64,000 nt of DNA, from positions 13,745,322 to 13,809,321 of the forward strand of contig OX365955.1 in NCBI GenBank assembly GCA_947247005.1, written 5' to 3'. Source of the DNA: Spisula solida. Lineage: Eukaryota > Mollusca > Bivalvia > Venerida > Mactridae. Shown here one piece after another: positions 23,434-35,795 of the stretch (within the stretch, counting starts at the first letter, position 1; the number at the start of each line of letters is the position of its first letter). The position numbers and the translations under genes are program-made. The notes under the pieces were generated by a model that was not told where the DNA came from, made no database searches, and saw only the letters and a list, made by a program, of their open reading frames with translations.

Positions 23434-23459
23434 GTTTTGAGATCTTGGTAAAAAATCAA

Positions 23460-25260
23460 ATTGCCGCGAGGATAGGTTTAACGCGAGAATAACAGCAATA
23501 TACCAGTATAAATGTACCTTCACACCACATCAGTAGCGGATTGATATACAGGTAACAACACATACCACTTGTATAGTTATCGTACAAAGAAATATTTTTT
23601 ACGGCCGCCACATGACACCAATTGCGCTACCGTTAAATATTTTGCGCCTAAAGTAATCACTTACACGCAGCTCAAGTCTCCTGTGTTATAAGTAACACCA
23701 CAACAAAACGGTTTGGCGAAGCATAATCCCTCACAAAGTATCCTATCCGATACAAAAGATTCAATCGTTCTGTCGAAATAACCTTCGACTGCATCGACTT
23801 ACCAACCGGTATACCGTTTCACAACCGTCATCTTCCCAGCAAAGGTGATCATAATGAATACAGTAAACACCATCATCACATTCCAAGTACCCATCTCGCT
23901 AACTATCAACAAATATCGCCAAATTCTAAAAAAACAGCACATGGAACGTTGATGTTCAGAAAACCTAGTTAAAGCCTTCAGTTAAAGCCTAGCATAATAG
24001 ATGAATACCGTTGTACATCATTTCGGAGACAATCACAAGCGTAAGTGATCGACCTACACCTTTTTCTCTATCGTACCATGATGCGGAAAAATATTATCAT
24101 AAATAAACCGACCAGAAATGCACGAAGGACACAATGAGGAACATACAAAAAAGCAAACTTTGATGATCACGAACCACAAGTACACACCACAATCATCAAC
24201 ACAAAACTGAACATAAATACATGTAATTAAAACAGTCCTACTTTCACGTGTCAAAACATCTAAATTAAACTGGGACACATCTAAGTTAAACTGGGAAACA
24301 TCTAAATTAAACTGGGAAACATCTGGGAAACATCTGAGTTAAACTGGGAAAATTCGAATACATAAAGTATGCAGTTTATCAATGTACTTGGTTTAAGAGG
24401 GCATATTGTAATATAGAGCAATTTGTGGTCACGAGCAATGATTTCAATAAGAGTTAAGCTTTCGATCAAATCTGAATGTTCTGGTGTTGGTGTGTAAGTT
24501 AAGTTATCACTCTTGATACAGCCCGTTACAGTATCGCAGGTCAGACTCGCGTAAAGCAGGGTAATCGAATATATAATTAATAATAGAAAAAACAACTATT
24601 TGTTAAAGCAGTTCTCAGAGCAGCACAAAACTTTATTTATCCCAGGTACATGGTACAACACATTGGTATCAGCACTCCGCTGCGCTAAATGAAATGTCGG
24701 TGTTACATCCCGTTCAATAAATGAATTATACCCATTGGTCATGGAAAGTTAACAAGCGGTCTAAAATAGATACGGTGATTCGCATTTATCAAGAATATAT
24801 ATCATTTGATGTTTAGTAATTGATCTATGCTGCAATGACAGATTCTCAGAATAGAACAAACTGATGAGACTTAAACACAAATATACCGAAATGGTCTCGA
24901 AGACGAAATGGCGGGGAATTGTATGCAGCGGATCAAATACATTACATCAAAGAAAAAAACATTCTGAATTTCGCACGATACAAACTATTTCGATTGCTAG
25001 CGACAAATATTCTTAAAAATGGTTGAAAATTACGATTTAGTTTGAGATTTGCTGGCAGTCGTTCTTACTCGGATGAATTGGTTGCGGAGAAATTACATTG
25101 TTGAAATATAAAGGCATTCAAAATACAAATATACTTTGCAGTTCTTTGGGTTCTCCCCAGTAAAATATACTCACTAGAAAAGTATCGTCACTCTCTGTAT
25201 CCAAGATATACTAGCGTGATCGACCGAAGCAACATGCACTGGAGAGTAATTCCCTATCTT
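23460..25260. other. Intergenic; short 21-bp tandem array; no strong gene
   Basis: A tandem array of 'aaacatctaaattaaactggg' units lies at 24,255-24,350. The minus strand at 24,302-24,595 has a 97-codon frame that opens with a hydrophobic, signal-like stretch (FFLLLIIYSITLLYASL) followed by Cys residues, but no ATG start. Its end lies in the tandem array. It could be an exon or chance. Confidence 0.3.
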
Positions 25261-25267
25261 TAGTCTC

Positions 25268-25510
25268 CTGGGTACTGTTTTATCAAAGGACTTACGGAAA
25301 TCGTGAACTTACGATCAAATTTAAATTCTTTATAATTTGTTTACAATTATAAAGTGTGGTAAATGGGGCTGCAATACTTATACTGATTTAGTTAATAAAC
25401 TCCTACAAACCATATCCATCACCAATTTGCAGTTGTTAAAGAATTATAAAGAATTTCAATTTGAGCGTAACTTTAAGATTTTCGTAAGTGCTTTGATAAA
25501 ACAGTACCCA
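25268..25510. mobile_element. MITE with CTGGGTACTGTTTTATCAAAG ends, copy 1
   Basis: The right end, CTTTGATAAAACAGTACCCAG apart from a base, is the reverse complement of the left. The interior is rich in 'acttacg/cgtaag'. No ORF of note. Confidence 0.8.
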
Positions 25511-25970
25511 GGGTACTGTTTTACTAACATTGCGTAAATGTCGCGTAAGTTTACGCATATATTTGTCACTTAAGTGTGTTTTACTAATCGATCGCAAGAT
25601 GATGCATACATTTACGTAAATATTGAATATAGAACATAGACCGGGCCACAATATTACCAATATAACGGGAACCAGAGTAAATAAATATACATAAAAGTTC
25701 GATAAGTTTTGATGATTAAACAGGTTTATAACTAATCACGGTCTATAACAACAAGTGACGGTCGAAAATCAACAGTGCGTGGCAAAAACTCCTCACTACG
25801 TTCATATTTGCTATTTACGCTTCTCCGACCTTGCGTAGAGTTACGCCAATACTTACGACAAAATATGAGGAAAATATCTTAGTAAAACGCATTTGCGCAA
25901 GTATTATCGACGTACGCAATATTTACGGAAAACTTACACTAGCGTAAATGCTTTGATAAACAGTACCCAG
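25509..25970. mobile_element. MITE of the same family, copy 2, abutting copy 1
   Basis: It begins AGGGTACTGTTTTACTAA directly at the end of copy 1 and ends GATAAACAGTACCCAG. The interior has the same 'gcgtaa' words but is longer and different. Confidence 0.75.
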
Positions 25971-26100
25971 GTGAAGTGATCTTTTAAAAACTCTACGTAA
26001 CAGGAGAAATGATCAGAAATCAACAGGACTGTGTCTGTATAGGATCGCTTTAAATAATATACTATAAAACAAATATCACGTGATATTCATTCCCTTTTTG

Positions 26101-27203
26101 ACTGTGTCAATGTCGCTCTGTTACATCATGTGCTGTACCGAACTTAAATGTGTAAATGTCTCTCTGTTACATCATGTGCTGTACCGACCTTGAATGTGTA
26201 AATGTCTCTCTGTTACATCATGTACTGTTCCGACCTTGAATGTATCAATGTCACTCTGTTACATCATGTGCTGTACCGACCTTGAATGTGTAAATGTCAC
26301 TCTGTTACATCATGTGCTGTACCGACCTTGAATGTGTCAATGTCACTCTGTTACATCATGTGCTGTACCGACCTTGAATGTGTCAATGTCACTCTGTTAC
26401 ATCATGTGCTTTACTTACCTTGAATGTGTCAATGTTTCTCTGTTACATCATGTGCTGTACCGACCTTGAATGTGTCAATGTCACTCTGATACATCATGTG
26501 CTATACCGACCTTGAATGTGTAAATGTCACTCAGTTACATCATGTGCTGTACCGACCTTGAATGTGTAAATGTCTCTCTGTTACATCATGTGCTTTACTG
26601 ACCTTGAATGTGTCAATGTTTCTCTGTTACATCATGTGCTGTACCGACCTTGAATGTGTAAATGTCGCTCTGTTACATCATGTGCTGTACCGACCTTGAA
26701 TGTGTCAATGTCTCTCTGTAACATCATGTACTGTACCGACCTTGAATGTATCAATGTCACTCAGTTACATCATGTGCTTTACTGACCTTGAATGTGTCAA
26801 TGTCACTCTGTTACATCATGTGCTGTACCGACCTTGAATGTGTCAATGTCACTCTGTTGCATCATGTGCTGTACCGACCTTGAATGTATTAATGTCAGTC
26901 TGTTACATCATGTATTGAACCGACCTTGAATGTGTCAATGTCACTCAGTTACATCATGTGCTGTACCGACCTTGAATGTGACAATGTCACTCTGTTACAT
27001 CATGTGCTGTACCGACCTTTAATGTGGCAATGTCACTCTGTTACATCATGTGCTGTACCGACCTTGAATGTGTCAATGTCACTCTGTTACATCACGTGCT
27101 GTACCGCCCTTGAATGTGTAAATGTCGCTCTGTTACATCATGTGCTGTACCGACCTTGAATGTATCAATGTCACTCTGTTACATCATGTGCTGTACCGAC
27201 TAA
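26101..27203 (+). repeat. 46-bp satellite, about 24 units
   Basis: The unit contains 'ctctgttacatcatgtgctgtaccgaccttgaatgtgt'. Spacing of 'ttacatcatg' is 46 bp throughout, with alternating 'tcaatgtcac' and 'taaatgtctc' variants. A 77-codon ORF here is just the array. Confidence 0.95.
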
Positions 27204-27850
27204 TGTTAAAGTACGGCAATTATAAACAGTCGTTGCTTTTCTTATCGACTTTAGGACATTTTTGTAGGCAGCAGATGTGAAGATGACAATTCAACAGTAC
27301 CATCATTCTACAGAGTTGTCGATATTCGCCGCAACGATTTATCACAAAAAATCTCTAATTTCTAACCACTCCAAGCTGATGTATGTAACAAACATGTATA
27401 CTGATTCTTCTTAATTCAGTAGTGTAAATGAGAATATTGACAACTCTCCAACGTACATGTATCATCACACGGAAATACAATCATGCATTTGAAACATTCG
27501 TAGAACTACTTATTGTGATGATGTTTTTCCTTAATAACTACCAAAACGCGTAACACTCTTCTATCTTATCTCAGTAGTCAAAGTAAATGCATCAACGTCA
27601 GTTTTTAAAACTGCATCTAGTTCTGTGCATAGAAGATCTGGGTTTTTTTAAATATTGTTTTCGTCCTAATCTTGCGAAAACAACCTGGTACACAAATCTG
27701 CACAATTTCCAGATTTGGCATCCACCTTTTATCAAAACCCGAGTGTCAATAAAAACCTGCGTGTATCGGTCTTTTCGCAAAGAGCTATGTTAAGCCCAAC
27801 CGGATTCCTTGTATCACAAAAACGTTCTGTTTCCCTCCATTGGGTAATTG
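27204..27850. other. Intergenic, nothing recognised
   Basis: Short overlapping ORFs on both strands at 27,587-27,793 show no family pattern. Confidence 0.4.
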
Positions 27851-28223
27851 CAGTGTAGCAATACCACGTGACTTTTACAGTACTAAAGGCTACAAATCCA
27901 AGACGAAATTTGTCAACATTGGAAAAATAGCCGTAAGTATTTTATTTCTATACCGATTTTTATGAAACATACGCCAGTCTAAGGAAACAATATTGTAAGC
28001 TTTTAACGAAATGTAGGATCCCTATCAGCAGTTGTGCCGATTTGTCCAGCACCCTGTAATACATCCAATATTGCATGGAAAGCAGATCATTTTCCCCGTA
28101 AACTGGTAACTGTTTAATAGAAATCGATGAAGAAATACAATACTTACGGCTATTTGTCTTTTCTTAGTGAAGCAAATTTTGTCTTGGATTTGTAGCCGAA
28201 AGTCACGTGATATTGCTACACTG
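27851..28223. mobile_element. Hairpin MITE, CAGTGTAGCAATACCACGTG family, copy A
   Basis: Long inverted arms start CAGTGTAGCAATACCACGTGA and end TCACGTGATATTGCTACACTG. They share 'aaggctacaaatccaagacgaaa' and 'atagccgtaagtatt' with their complements. Almost the whole element folds back. Confidence 0.85.
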
Positions 28224-28654
28224 AATGAGTTAGGGATAACAACGAATGGCCATGCACTAGACTGTCAGTCAAACGCAAAATAAATATAAATATTGGAATT
28301 GTCTACCATGAAGGTTGAATAAGAATCCAATTTAAGGCTCTTTGAAATGTATGGCTCCTCGACTATATGCCAAATTGTATTACCGTATATGACTAACATT
28401 GTGGAAAATGACATAAAGCCCTGTGATGACTCACATCTAGACACAGACAAACAAGTTTATATACATACACAAATTGAACATTATTTGAAATAACATATTA
28501 ATAAATAACACCGTTTAACGCGCAACCTTGTCTTTAGTTCCAATGATAAAATACACTAAATTTTAAACCTGATTAAGTTTATATCTACATTATTCTATAA
28601 TCATAATGCATGTTGTTAGAGCCAAAACACAATCAAATTATACCGCGCCATATA

Positions 28655-29128
28655 CAGTGTAGAAATACTGCGTGACTTTTACATTACTAAAGGCTAGAAA
28701 TCCAAGACGAAATGTGCATCGCTTCGAAAACAAAATTAGCCGTATATTATTTCTTCATACATTTCTATGAAACTTACGCCAGTTTAAGCGGAAACTCATA
28801 TGCTTTCCATGAAATATAGGATCTTTTTCAACAGCTGGTCCGTTTTTTCCAGCGCCATGTGAAACTTGTTTGCGATCGGACTACAATTTCAAGCAGTCAC
28901 CTTTTCCAAGGTTTCACAGGGTACTGAAAAAACGGCCCAACTGCGTATAGGGGTCCTACATTTCGTGGAAAGCTTACACTTTTCTCCTTAGACTGGTGTG
29001 TGTTTAATATAATTCGGTATAGAAACAAAGTAATTACGGCTATTTTTGTTGTCCAATGTTGACCGTGAAATTTCGTCTTGGATGTGTAGCCTTTAGTGAT
29101 GACACAGTCACGTGGTAATGCTACACTG
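28655..29128. mobile_element. Hairpin MITE, same family, copy B
   Basis: It starts CAGTGTAGAAATACTGCGTG and ends CACGTGGTAATGCTACACTG. ATATA flanks both ends, compatible with a target duplication. It is longer than copy A because of a larger loop with 'ggtttcacagggtactg'. Confidence 0.85.
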
Positions 29129-29699
29129 ATATAAAACTTCATTACAGAATGTTCACTAAACCATACGCTCGTGCTAATCAAATTATGGTTATATGTCTTT
29201 CTTGTGTTGTTTAAAAAGCAGACAGTAATAGAGTGGTCTAATGATTCATTGATGCTATGTGAGATCACTATAATCATTGATGACATTTTATTAGAAACTA
29301 AATGTCTTGATGTGGGGACCTTATTTCACACACAAACGTATACTTATTCGGAAACCGTTTGTGTTTTCATGGAGGAAGTCTGCTTAAATGCTGCCGTTTT
29401 ACGTGTTGTATTATATATAAGAATTATGTATTACACTGTTATCATATTAAGTGCATCGTTGTGCAAAACCATTGGCATCCGTCGCATGCCAATATATACG
29501 TTGCCAGATATTAATGAAATGAAATACCCGCTGTACTATACTCGTACATCGGTGATTCATTATACCAAATGTACGCCGGTAGTCACCGTGTGGTACATTC
29601 ATTATCGCACTCCTTATGCACTTATTTATTTTTTCTCCCACAGGAGAGGGGGCATAATATGTCAGTAGAATAACCCCAAAATGGGGTGATCTGCGGACA

Positions 29700-30370
29700 A
29701 AATTCTTCGGATTTATACTGGCCAGTGTCCCTAGTATCACAGAAAAAAGTTCCAAAAATAAATTTTGGGGAAACTTTTTTACGATGCTTTGAAGTTTGGC
29801 ATGTCTACTGCGTTACCGAAAAATTTGGGAACATTTTTGAAAATGAAAAAAAAGTGACACAAAGAATAGCATGTGACATATCAAACTGACCAGAAATATA
29901 TCAGGAACTCGAATCCGATATAAACATTGATGCATGAGACATACAGAGTGCGAAACAGGCTATTTTGGGGAAAAACATAACAAAATATAAGCGGAAAGTG
30001 TGAACTTTTGGAATCGATGGAATACAGTGTTCATAATCACTTCATTTGAAAATAAATCACTACAATAGGTGTATATTTACTATAATAATCTGAGATTTTT
30101 AAAATAGCATCGGGATATTGAGCAAAAATGGGCTATTTTGGGGTAAGAAATAACAACATATTAACGAACTATTGACTTTTGGGGAATTGGCAATCTACGT
30201 CGCCATTTATAGCATTTATTTAATAATTAATCAATGTGATAGGTACATATCCATTTGTTAATGTCGTGAACCCAGTGCTTAGTTATTGTGCAAAATGCAA
30301 TAATTCGGGATAAAACTTTACAAAGTGCACGAAAATTGTGAATTTTTGGAGGCGGCTTACCTCAAACCCA
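29700..30370 (+). repeat. Diverged tandem units of about 170 bp with 'attttgggg'
   Basis: 'ggctattttgggg' recurs near 29,957 and 30,129, and the following 'gtgaa(c/t)ttttgga' block recurs near 30,005, 30,170 and 30,338. The block may have helped create the 165-codon ORF ending upstream at 29,668, which shows no family pattern. Confidence 0.5.
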
Positions 30371-30596
30371 ATAGCGGTATAATTCGATGAGCATTTAATG
30401 TGGTTGGTGCATAATAATTGTGCTGTTTATGTTTGCTAAAGTGTGCTAAGCACCAAACGTTTCAACGAAGTATGTCTAACACACATTTAATACATGAAAC
30501 GCACAGTAAGCAGGTAGCCATTTCTTGAATTGTTACACGGGTAGATATTGGCCAACAATCTTGCCTTTTATAATTGGTTTATGAATAGAACTGAAT

Positions 30597-30930
30597 ATGA
30601 CTAATTTAAATGTGAGACAACAGTTGTCTGAAAAAGCTATGAGAACGTCTTTGGTGCGCATCACACAGAGGTTACAACGATGTTTGCTGAACGTTCCTTT
30701 AGTCAGACTACATGATTGTACTACAAGAAAGACTAACTCTGCAGCTGAAGACAGGTTTGTAGTGATTCAAGCACGTTTGCACAACTTCCTAGCTTCAAAT
30801 TGACCTATAAAACGCTAATAGGTTTAATAATTTGATTCAAACAATATGGTCATATTGGGTACATGAAGGAGATCTGTGCTCGAGAAGACCATGTTTACGC
30901 TCCCTATTAACTTGGAATTGCCATTGACTA
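30597..30930 (+). pseudogene. Tc1-type transposase N-terminal relic
   Basis: The open part ends with T-x6-AEDRFVVIQARLHNFLAS, the segment linking the two DNA-binding subdomains of Tc1 transposases (usual form EDR-x-I-x3-A-R-x-N-x-F-L-T-A). Downstream in another frame is GDLCSRRPCLRSLLT, matching the conserved GL-x-x-RRP-x3-P-x-LT motif. Stops and frameshifts separate them and no DDE core was found, so this is a dead fragment. Confidence 0.6.
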
Positions 30931-31089
30931 TGAATTGACTATGCATGTTGAACCCTTAGCAGCCGGTGGCCTTTTCTCACTACAGATGAGTTTCGATATT
31001 GAATTAACATAAAAAAGATAAGTTACCAATTTCAGCAGTTATACCATCATTTGAGATTTTAACCTCCCCTGGTCTTTGTGCTACCTATG

Positions 31090-31337
31090 GAAACCTGCGT
31101 TCGATTTCGAGTCTCCCTGCGGAGACTTTTTCTCTCCTAGTGGATTTGCCGCCAACATTGATATGTGGCGCCCAGGACTATCGAATATGTTCAACAGGTA
31201 CCAATTCACACCTGGTCGAGTGGAGCATGTGGGTTATTCTTGCTGAGAGAAGTTTTAAAAGCAGTGGTCCAGACAGGGGTTGAACCCGGGACCTCTCGAT
31301 CCCGAAGCACGCGCCCTACCTCTAGGCCACCGCTCAC
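31090..31337 (-). mobile_element. SINE with tRNA-Pro-derived head
   Basis: On the minus strand the head (31337-31267) reads GCGGTGGCCTAGAGGTAGGG, then TGCTTCGGGATCGAGAGG and TCCCGGGTTCAACCCC. This matches the D, anticodon (CGG) and T arms of tRNA-Pro. A non-tRNA body continues to about 31,090. A functional tRNA is unlikely because the acceptor stem does not close. Confidence 0.7.
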
Positions 31338-31339
31338 CA

Positions 31340-33630
31340 TATGTACTTCACTGATTCGCTAGTGTGTGGCAAAATCCAGGAGAGGGGTTTCAAATGGACA
31401 ATAAGACTGAGTCCATTAACATAATGTAGGGACTTGTTTGTGTGGAATTAGCCAGAATATAAGTATTGTTGACCTAAGTATGCGTTCTTCATCTTGGCAC
31501 ATTGTCCATCGGTATAGGGATGACATACTCTGGATGCTCAATGACTAGTAAATATGGGGGATATCACTCTAATAGATGATGACACCCATCCTCCCCACAC
31601 CATACTGCTCGTGTCAACGAGGAGTATTTGGAAAGTATATGCATTCTGGACTTACCCTCCTGCTCTTCAGGTTTAAATCATATTGATTACGTATTGAATG
31701 ACTTACAATTTGCAATTTCAACACGTCAAGTCAAACTACGAAATGTTCAACAAACTAATTAACATGGTTCATTACAATCATAATTCGAAGACGTTGCCAA
31801 GCTGTAATGAAAGACACATTCCATAATCCAAAGGAGTTTGCAGGCACCATGTGTGTATACTCGTATATAACAATCAACAGTATTCATAGTACGAGGGTCA
31901 TTCAAACAATACGAAGACACATCAATTTACTAGTTTATTTTGCAAGATAAGTAAACAAATCAATAGTATGCTGTAGCTGCATCTTTATTTGTCTGAATTC
32001 CAAAGTTTCATTGAATTCGGCCCGACCGTTAAGCGAGGAACTTGTTCTATAGATTGTACCCGTAGCGACTACGGGGCAACTCCCGACGTCGTTGTTGACG
32101 TCATCGAATTGTGGTAAATTCACAACTTTTCTAAATGCTCCGCATAATACACTTAATACAACTCTGTCACTAACCCCATTCTGTATAATCATCCATGTAC
32201 CATGCCAGACTAAACTGAACAAAATAGGATGAATTAAAATACTTAATTGCATCTGTTGTTGCCAGTCTTCACACCACATAAAGAGTATATGCCATAGGAA
32301 ACGTCTTGACGTTCATAAAGGCCAACTTGGGAATGTAGAGACCATGTTTGAGTTGGTTAAGTCAAGAATTATCCAACACCAGAGCTGCTAATTTGATACG
32401 ATGTTCCCACACTTTGTCTTGGTGAAATAACTATTAATAGAGAATCGTCTTATAAAAGATGATGACAAAATAGTCGGATTCAGGAATATCACTAAATTGT
32501 CATTCTGTAGAAACACCCTAATCCGAAATCCACATACCAAATAATTTCCCTGATCCTATTTGTCCCTTCTGTATGTGTTGTATTATTGCCACAGTCCAAA
32601 ATCTCTCCAATCTAAAACCTTCCACAAACGGAAGAACCTATTAATGACTCTGATATTCGAAGACATACTTTTGTAACATACGTTCCGGAAATGTATTTAA
32701 TTGGCAATTGAAACATGATGTACAATATATCTGCTTGCCTAAGGACATTACAATCGGGTGCTATTATTTGCATCAGAAAATATGTCCTTTGATAAACTTG
32801 CGATAGATACTGTATACATAAAACGATAATAGTTATTCGGACAGCGAAGGCAGCAGTCAATCCAAACTGCCAAGCACAGTAAACATAAAAAACATCACAT
32901 ACGTTAAGACAATGCCCAACGCAACCACAAAACCACGACATCCCATACCAAAAACATACAATTAACAGAAAAAGTCGTCAAATCTAGTCCGAACTTTTTG
33001 TTTGTTTGTCCGGAAAGTGTTGGCTAAGGTAGTGGCCACTGTATATGTGCAGGTCAATGGACGTGATAAAAAATGTAACCTCGCATGGTGTTTATTTCGT
33101 TTATGTTTATGTTCGCCATCATTCATGACGCTGGTGGTGTTAAAAGGTACACAAGGTACAACTAATAATGCTAAGCAGCTTATAGCTCACTATAGACACT
33201 TGCTCTAATCATAACTAGAGCACGATAAGGAGAGCTAAAATGCTCTATGACGTGTTCAGCGTCAATCATGTCACACATTCGTGCGATGTACACTCTAAAA
33301 TCAGAGAAATTAATTCGTTTTAAGCGTTGTTGAAGTCCAATAAACTGAGCTGTTTTTCGGAAAGAATGATTTATTCTAGAACGCAATCCCATGCATCTGA
33401 CTTGTCAGTTGATGTTTTTATGCCTGGAAGATAAATGGTTTTAGACGTACGCGAAATCATGAGTTGTATAACAATATTAAGTTGTGTCTCTTGGAAAATC
33501 TTGACTCACTGGACTGGTTCTTTGCACACATACAGGTGGAAATAAAGAACACATATTTAAATAGAGGGCAATCGTTACAATACAGTTACTATACACTGTA
33601 GCTTGTGTTATTCGTAGAACTGCATAACTA
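31340..33630. other. Intergenic, no supported gene
   Basis: At 31,889 'TACGAGGGTCATTCAAACAA' looks like a solitary mariner-type end with no partner found. A 114-codon minus-strand frame (32,279-31,935, ATG start) and a 109-codon minus-strand frame (32,941-32,612) are open but match no family I recognise. Confidence 0.35.
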
Positions 33631-33635
33631 TACCA

Positions 33636-34055
33636 ATGGGGATAACGTATAGAACGGAAGTGATACCCCTGACGGTTTTTCGACTAAATTTTGTCGCTTC
33701 GGACGTAAATCTTGATTTTTCTTTGTTTTGTAAGACGCTTTCAATGAAATCAACCAGCCCACCGTACCCGGCCCTGTCGATACCTGCAGATCAAAGCCCA
33801 TTTTCCCTCCAAATACCTATGATTAAGGCGAACACTCGATTCCAGTGCGGTTTTGGTTACTGCACCCCTGACGACCCGTCTACATTTTTTCCAATTTCTG
33901 CCGATGTGCATGGTGTGTTGCTGTTTTATGCGGCCAACTTCGTTGTTTACCTTATTCTAGGTATGCATTTTGCAAAATTAGTTCGATGCAGCCAGGTTGT
34001 GAGGCAGAATAAACGAAAGAACCACTATGATACCCCTGACGGTTGCTGTCCCTAA
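33636..34055 (+). other. 139-codon ORF in the left arm of the palindrome
   Basis: ATG-started frame with a hydrophobic segment near residues 92-112 (GVLLFYAANFVVYLILG). The mirror arm (37,120-36,693, minus) has the same sequence but its frame is split by stops and small changes. No family recognised; more likely a by-product of the repeat than a gene. Confidence 0.2.
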
Positions 34056-34888
34056 CTGATACCCCTGACGGCTCAAAATACTATACTGTTGTAATACGAG
34101 ACGGTCGGCTCTGTACATTTTCAACCACTAACAAATCAAGATTCTAATCAATACAGTTATTGCGTAAATACATGAAGAACTTGATAAACAATTCCAATAG
34201 ACAAAAACAGTTGCATACATAGATTTGGAATCGTACAGCAAGTCAAGTTGTGTGAGCTAAAACAATTCATATTACAAATTATTATAAAGGAGTCCGTATT
34301 AATTTATTTATTAATCTTAAATTTCGACGGCTCATAGTTGAATATTTGAACCACCGTAAATAGGTTGTTATTAAGCTGCTGTTTGCTGTGCGGGTGCCTT
34401 GATACCTCAGTAAGTACTACTTAGGAAGCTCCACCAATCTAGTAGTAAACGAAATGCTATTTCATAATAGGCAATAATTGACAAGCATTTTTTTATAAAT
34501 TAATGGTGATATATCGTTGTTTCGCATCGAATTGTGTTTAGGAAATATAACTTATGTGATATCATAGGAACGTGAATATGAGGAATTCATAATTCAGAGC
34601 ATCTTACGATGTGACGCGGACATTATTGTATACACGTGTTCTTTTCAATTCAAATGTGACATTGTATTACTTTATGACATGAACTTGTATTACATTTTTT
34701 ATTCTTCTTTCTTTGAACGCTTTACTTATTTCTTACATTTCTATTTATTTACATCCAGTTCTTGTTTACTTTGACCAGTAACCACCCATCACATTAAAGT
34801 CAAGTGTGACTGAGGTGATGTAAATTATAGGTGTAGGTTAACTTATACAGCAGATTAATATATTGTGATCTGAGGTACCTTGTACTGC

Positions 34889-35795
34889 CCTGCATTCAAC
34901 GAAGCATTATGTGAGGTGTGTTACGTACCTATGTCGTACCTGCCCTGCGTTCAAGGAAAGTTACCTGTAAACATGTTAAAACATTAAGGTTTTTTGTCGC
35001 TATAATCCTTCGTTGTACGCTTCGTTTGCGGCAAATAATTTGAAAGTATAAATCTCCGTTTTCCGTTCTCAGTTTGAAATATGTACGCATGCACGGGTTT
35101 TACTATTCACATTATTTTGTTTGCCTCTGTCCGCCATTTTGTTTAATTACACCAATACACACGCACCACCTCAGGATATGGTTATTGATCAACGAATAAC
35201 AGCCCTGCGTTCAAGGAAAAATCACGTTACGCACGTTTCGTACCAGGTACGATACGTTTCGTACCTGGTACGTAAACGGTACGAAACGTTTCGTATCGTT
35301 TGCGTACCAGGTACGATACGTGCGTCACGTTATTTTTCCCTGAACGCAGGGCAGGTACGTACCAGGTACTAAACGTGCGTCACTTATTTTTACATTGAAC
35401 GCAGGGCTGTTATTCATTGAACGTTATGTTAAAAAACATGTTCGTCAGGTGAGCAAAGTTTGGCTAACCATATCCGGAGGTGGTGTGCCTAAATTGGTAA
35501 ATTTTAACAAAATGGTGGACAGAGGCAAACAAAAGAATGTGAATAGTACAACCCGTGCATTCGTACATATATCGAAATGCCCTGCGTTCAACGAAGAATA
35601 ACGTGACGCGTACCGGTACAAAGCGTGCGTCACCTTATTCTTCGTTGAACGCAGGGTGGCTGAGAAGGGCAAAAACGGGGATTTATACTTTTAAGGTGTT
35701 TGTCGCAAACGAAGCGTGCAACCAAGGATTGTAACGACAAAACCCTGTGATTTTTAATTTGTTTGCAGGTAACTTTCCTTGAACGCAGGGCTGTT
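34889..35795. repeat. Nested hairpin cluster with CCCTGCGTTCAA ends
   Basis: CCTGCGTTCAA-type ends appear four times in each orientation: forward at about 34,889, 34,945, 35,203 and 35,579; reverse at 35,341, 35,394, 35,644 and 35,780. The 35,203-35,354 and 35,579-35,657 units are almost fully self-complementary and packed with GTACCTGGTAC-like palindromes. Confidence 0.8.

Noticed and set aside
23196..23459. 87-codon minus-strand ORF in a GC-richer stretch
   Set aside because: No ATG near its start, no recognised domain, no clear splice sites; left as unannotated.
26926..27159. 77-codon ORF with MSLSYIMCC-type repeats
   Set aside because: It is a reading of the 46-bp satellite.
26101..27203. 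Regular short repeats resembling a CRISPR array (also 15,972-19,588)
   Set aside because: Units are head to tail with no unique spacers, no cas genes, and a eukaryotic context; these are satellites.
29171..29668. 165-codon plus-strand ORF
   Set aside because: No family pattern, AT-biased hydrophobic composition, no promoter or splice signals, and it overlaps an open minus-strand frame at 29,447-29,755; probably chance.
31267..31337. Functional tRNA-Pro gene
   Set aside because: The anticodon and T arms look right, but the acceptor stem does not close and a SINE-like body continues.
31935..32279. 114-codon ATG-started minus-strand ORF next to a mariner-like end
   Set aside because: The peptide shows none of the mariner motifs, and no partner end was found.
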